Source of the DNA: Burkholderiales bacterium | GTDB lineage: Bacteria; Pseudomonadota; Gammaproteobacteria; Burkholderiales; CAIKXV01 | Assembly (NCBI GenBank): GCA_019751575.1 | Contig: JAIENF010000534.1 | Span: 1-5,735, forward strand | DNA length: 5,735 bases | Direction: 5' to 3' | In this document: positions 5,067 through 5,735 of the stretch, one piece after another | Position numbering within the stretch: the first letter of the stretch is position 1 | Layout of the letters: each line of letters starts with the position of its first letter | Notes under the pieces: model-generated | Database searches by the model: none | What the model was told of the DNA's origin: nothing | Seen by the model: only the letters and a program-made list of their open reading frames with translations | Position numbers and translations under genes: made by a program

Positions 5067-5735
5067 TCAGGCGTTGAGCTTTTCCACCAGCCGCCGGATG
5101 CGGTCCGGATCGCGCGTGCGGGCGATCCGCCGCGCCATCGCGGATATGTCGGACAGCTGCGTCTTCAGGATGCGCTGCTTCACCTCCAGCAGGAAGGCGG
5201 GATGCATCGACAGCTGGCGCAGGCCGAGCCCGATCAGCAGCCGGGTGAGGTCCACGTCGCCGGCCATCTCGCCACACACCGCCACCGGCACGCCTGCCCG
5301 GGCGGCCCGCTCGGCCACGCCCGCGATCAGGGAGATCACCGCCGGGTGCAGCGGGTCGTACAGGTGCGCCACCGCGTCATCGGTACGGTCGATCGCCAGC
5401 GTGTACTGGATCAGGTCGTTGGTGCCGATCGACAGGAAGTCGAGGTGCTTCAGGAAGACGTCCAGCGAGATCGCGGTGGCGGGGATCTCCACCATGCCGC
5501 CGATGGCAACCTGCGGCGCGAACGCGATGCCGTCGTCGACCAGGCTCGCGCGCGCGCGAGCGACCGCGGCCAGCGTCTGCATCAGCTCCTGCTTGGTCGA
5601 CAGCATCGGCACCAGGATGTTCAGCGTGCCGAACGCCGAGGCGCGCAGCAGCGCCCGCAGCTGCGTATGGAACAGCGGCGGGTCGGCGAGGCAGAGCCGG
5701 ATCGCACGCAGGCCCAGCGCCGGGTTCGCCGATGC
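5067..5735 (-). CDS. ptsP: Phosphoenolpyruvate-protein phosphotransferase (PTS enzyme I type), C-terminal 222 residues
   Basis: This is the C-terminal PEP-binding barrel of an enzyme I, which takes phosphate from phosphoenolpyruvate and passes it to HPr or NPr. The gene enters the window in frame at 5735 with ASANPALGLRAIR, matching the enzyme I NP-LG-RAIR block. It continues with LNILVPMLST, the metal-binding glutamate in MVEIPA (E83 of the visible part), the PEP-utilising signature DFLSIGTNDLIQYTLAIDR (N106, D107), and the active-site cysteine C154 in AVCGEMAGD. It ends in RRLVEKLNA with a TGA at 5069-5067. The HPr-binding and phospho-histidine domains lie outside the window, so enzyme I (ptsI) and a GAF-containing nitrogen-PTS enzyme (ptsP) cannot be separated; xanthomonad homologues are usually named ptsP. 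It runs in the same direction as metX, but a 216-bp region with its own promoter signals separates them, so they are probably independent units. Confidence 0.92.
   Translation of the reverse strand, partial: ASANPALGLRAIRLCLADPPLFHTQLRALLRASAFGTLNILVPMLSTKQELMQTLAAVARARASLVDDGIAFAPQVAIGGMVEIPATAISLDVFLKHLDFLSIGTNDLIQYTLAIDRTDDAVAHLYDPLHPAVISLIAGVAERAARAGVPVAVCGEMAGDVDLTRLLIGLGLRQLSMHPAFLLEVKQRILKTQLSDISAMARRIARTRDPDRIRRLVEKLNA

Noticed and set aside
5544..5561. A perfect 18-bp alternating CG palindrome (GCTCGCGCGCGCGCGAGC)
   Set aside because: It lies inside ptsP, where it encodes the ordinary variable helix segment ARARAS of enzyme I, and is most simply a product of GC-rich Arg/Ala codons.

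Overview
This GC-rich window looks like chromosomal DNA of a gammaproteobacterium, most likely of the Xanthomonadaceae/Lysobacteraceae (Lysobacter, Luteimonas, Pseudoxanthomonas or Stenotrophomonas type). That placement is an inference from protein character, very high third-position GC and gene content; no rRNA or other decisive marker is present. All genes are tightly packed, codon use is uniform, and no insertion sequence, tRNA, rRNA or CRISPR array was seen.

Left part (1-3014) is an envelope-modification block. A minus-strand OmpR/PhoB-type response regulator (1-467, cut by the window edge) is divergent from a two-gene plus-strand unit. The first gene is a lipid A phosphoethanolamine transferase of the EptA/PmrC/MCR family (583-2289). 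The second is a membrane PAP2-type phosphatase (2286-3014) whose GTG start overlaps the eptA stop by 4 bases. The shared 115-bp divergent region holds a direct hexamer repeat, CTTCAG-N5-CTTCAG, spaced like a PmrA-type box. The arrangement suggests regulator-controlled lipid A decoration (cationic peptide/polymyxin resistance).

Middle (3015-4850): after a short convergent gap with an 18-bp tandem repeat comes the methionine pair metX-metW on the minus strand, overlapping as ATGA. metX encodes the homoserine O-acyltransferase (probably succinyl type) and metW its SAM-dependent-methyltransferase-like partner. The tandem repeat supplies the metW stop codon and repeats it twice more in frame.

The 4851-5066 intergenic region is the richest noncoding part. 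Read on the minus strand it contains, in order: an inverted repeat just after the ptsP stop; a TTGACA promoter; a pseudoknot aptamer with the hallmarks of a SAM-II riboswitch; a small hairpin overlapping the aptamer's 3' edge; and a strong GC hairpin with a T5 tract (intrinsic terminator) about 45 bases before metX. This reads as S-adenosylmethionine feedback on metXW, probably by transcription termination. The right edge (5067-5735) is the C-terminal part of a PTS enzyme I-type phosphotransferase (ptsP/ptsI), also minus strand.
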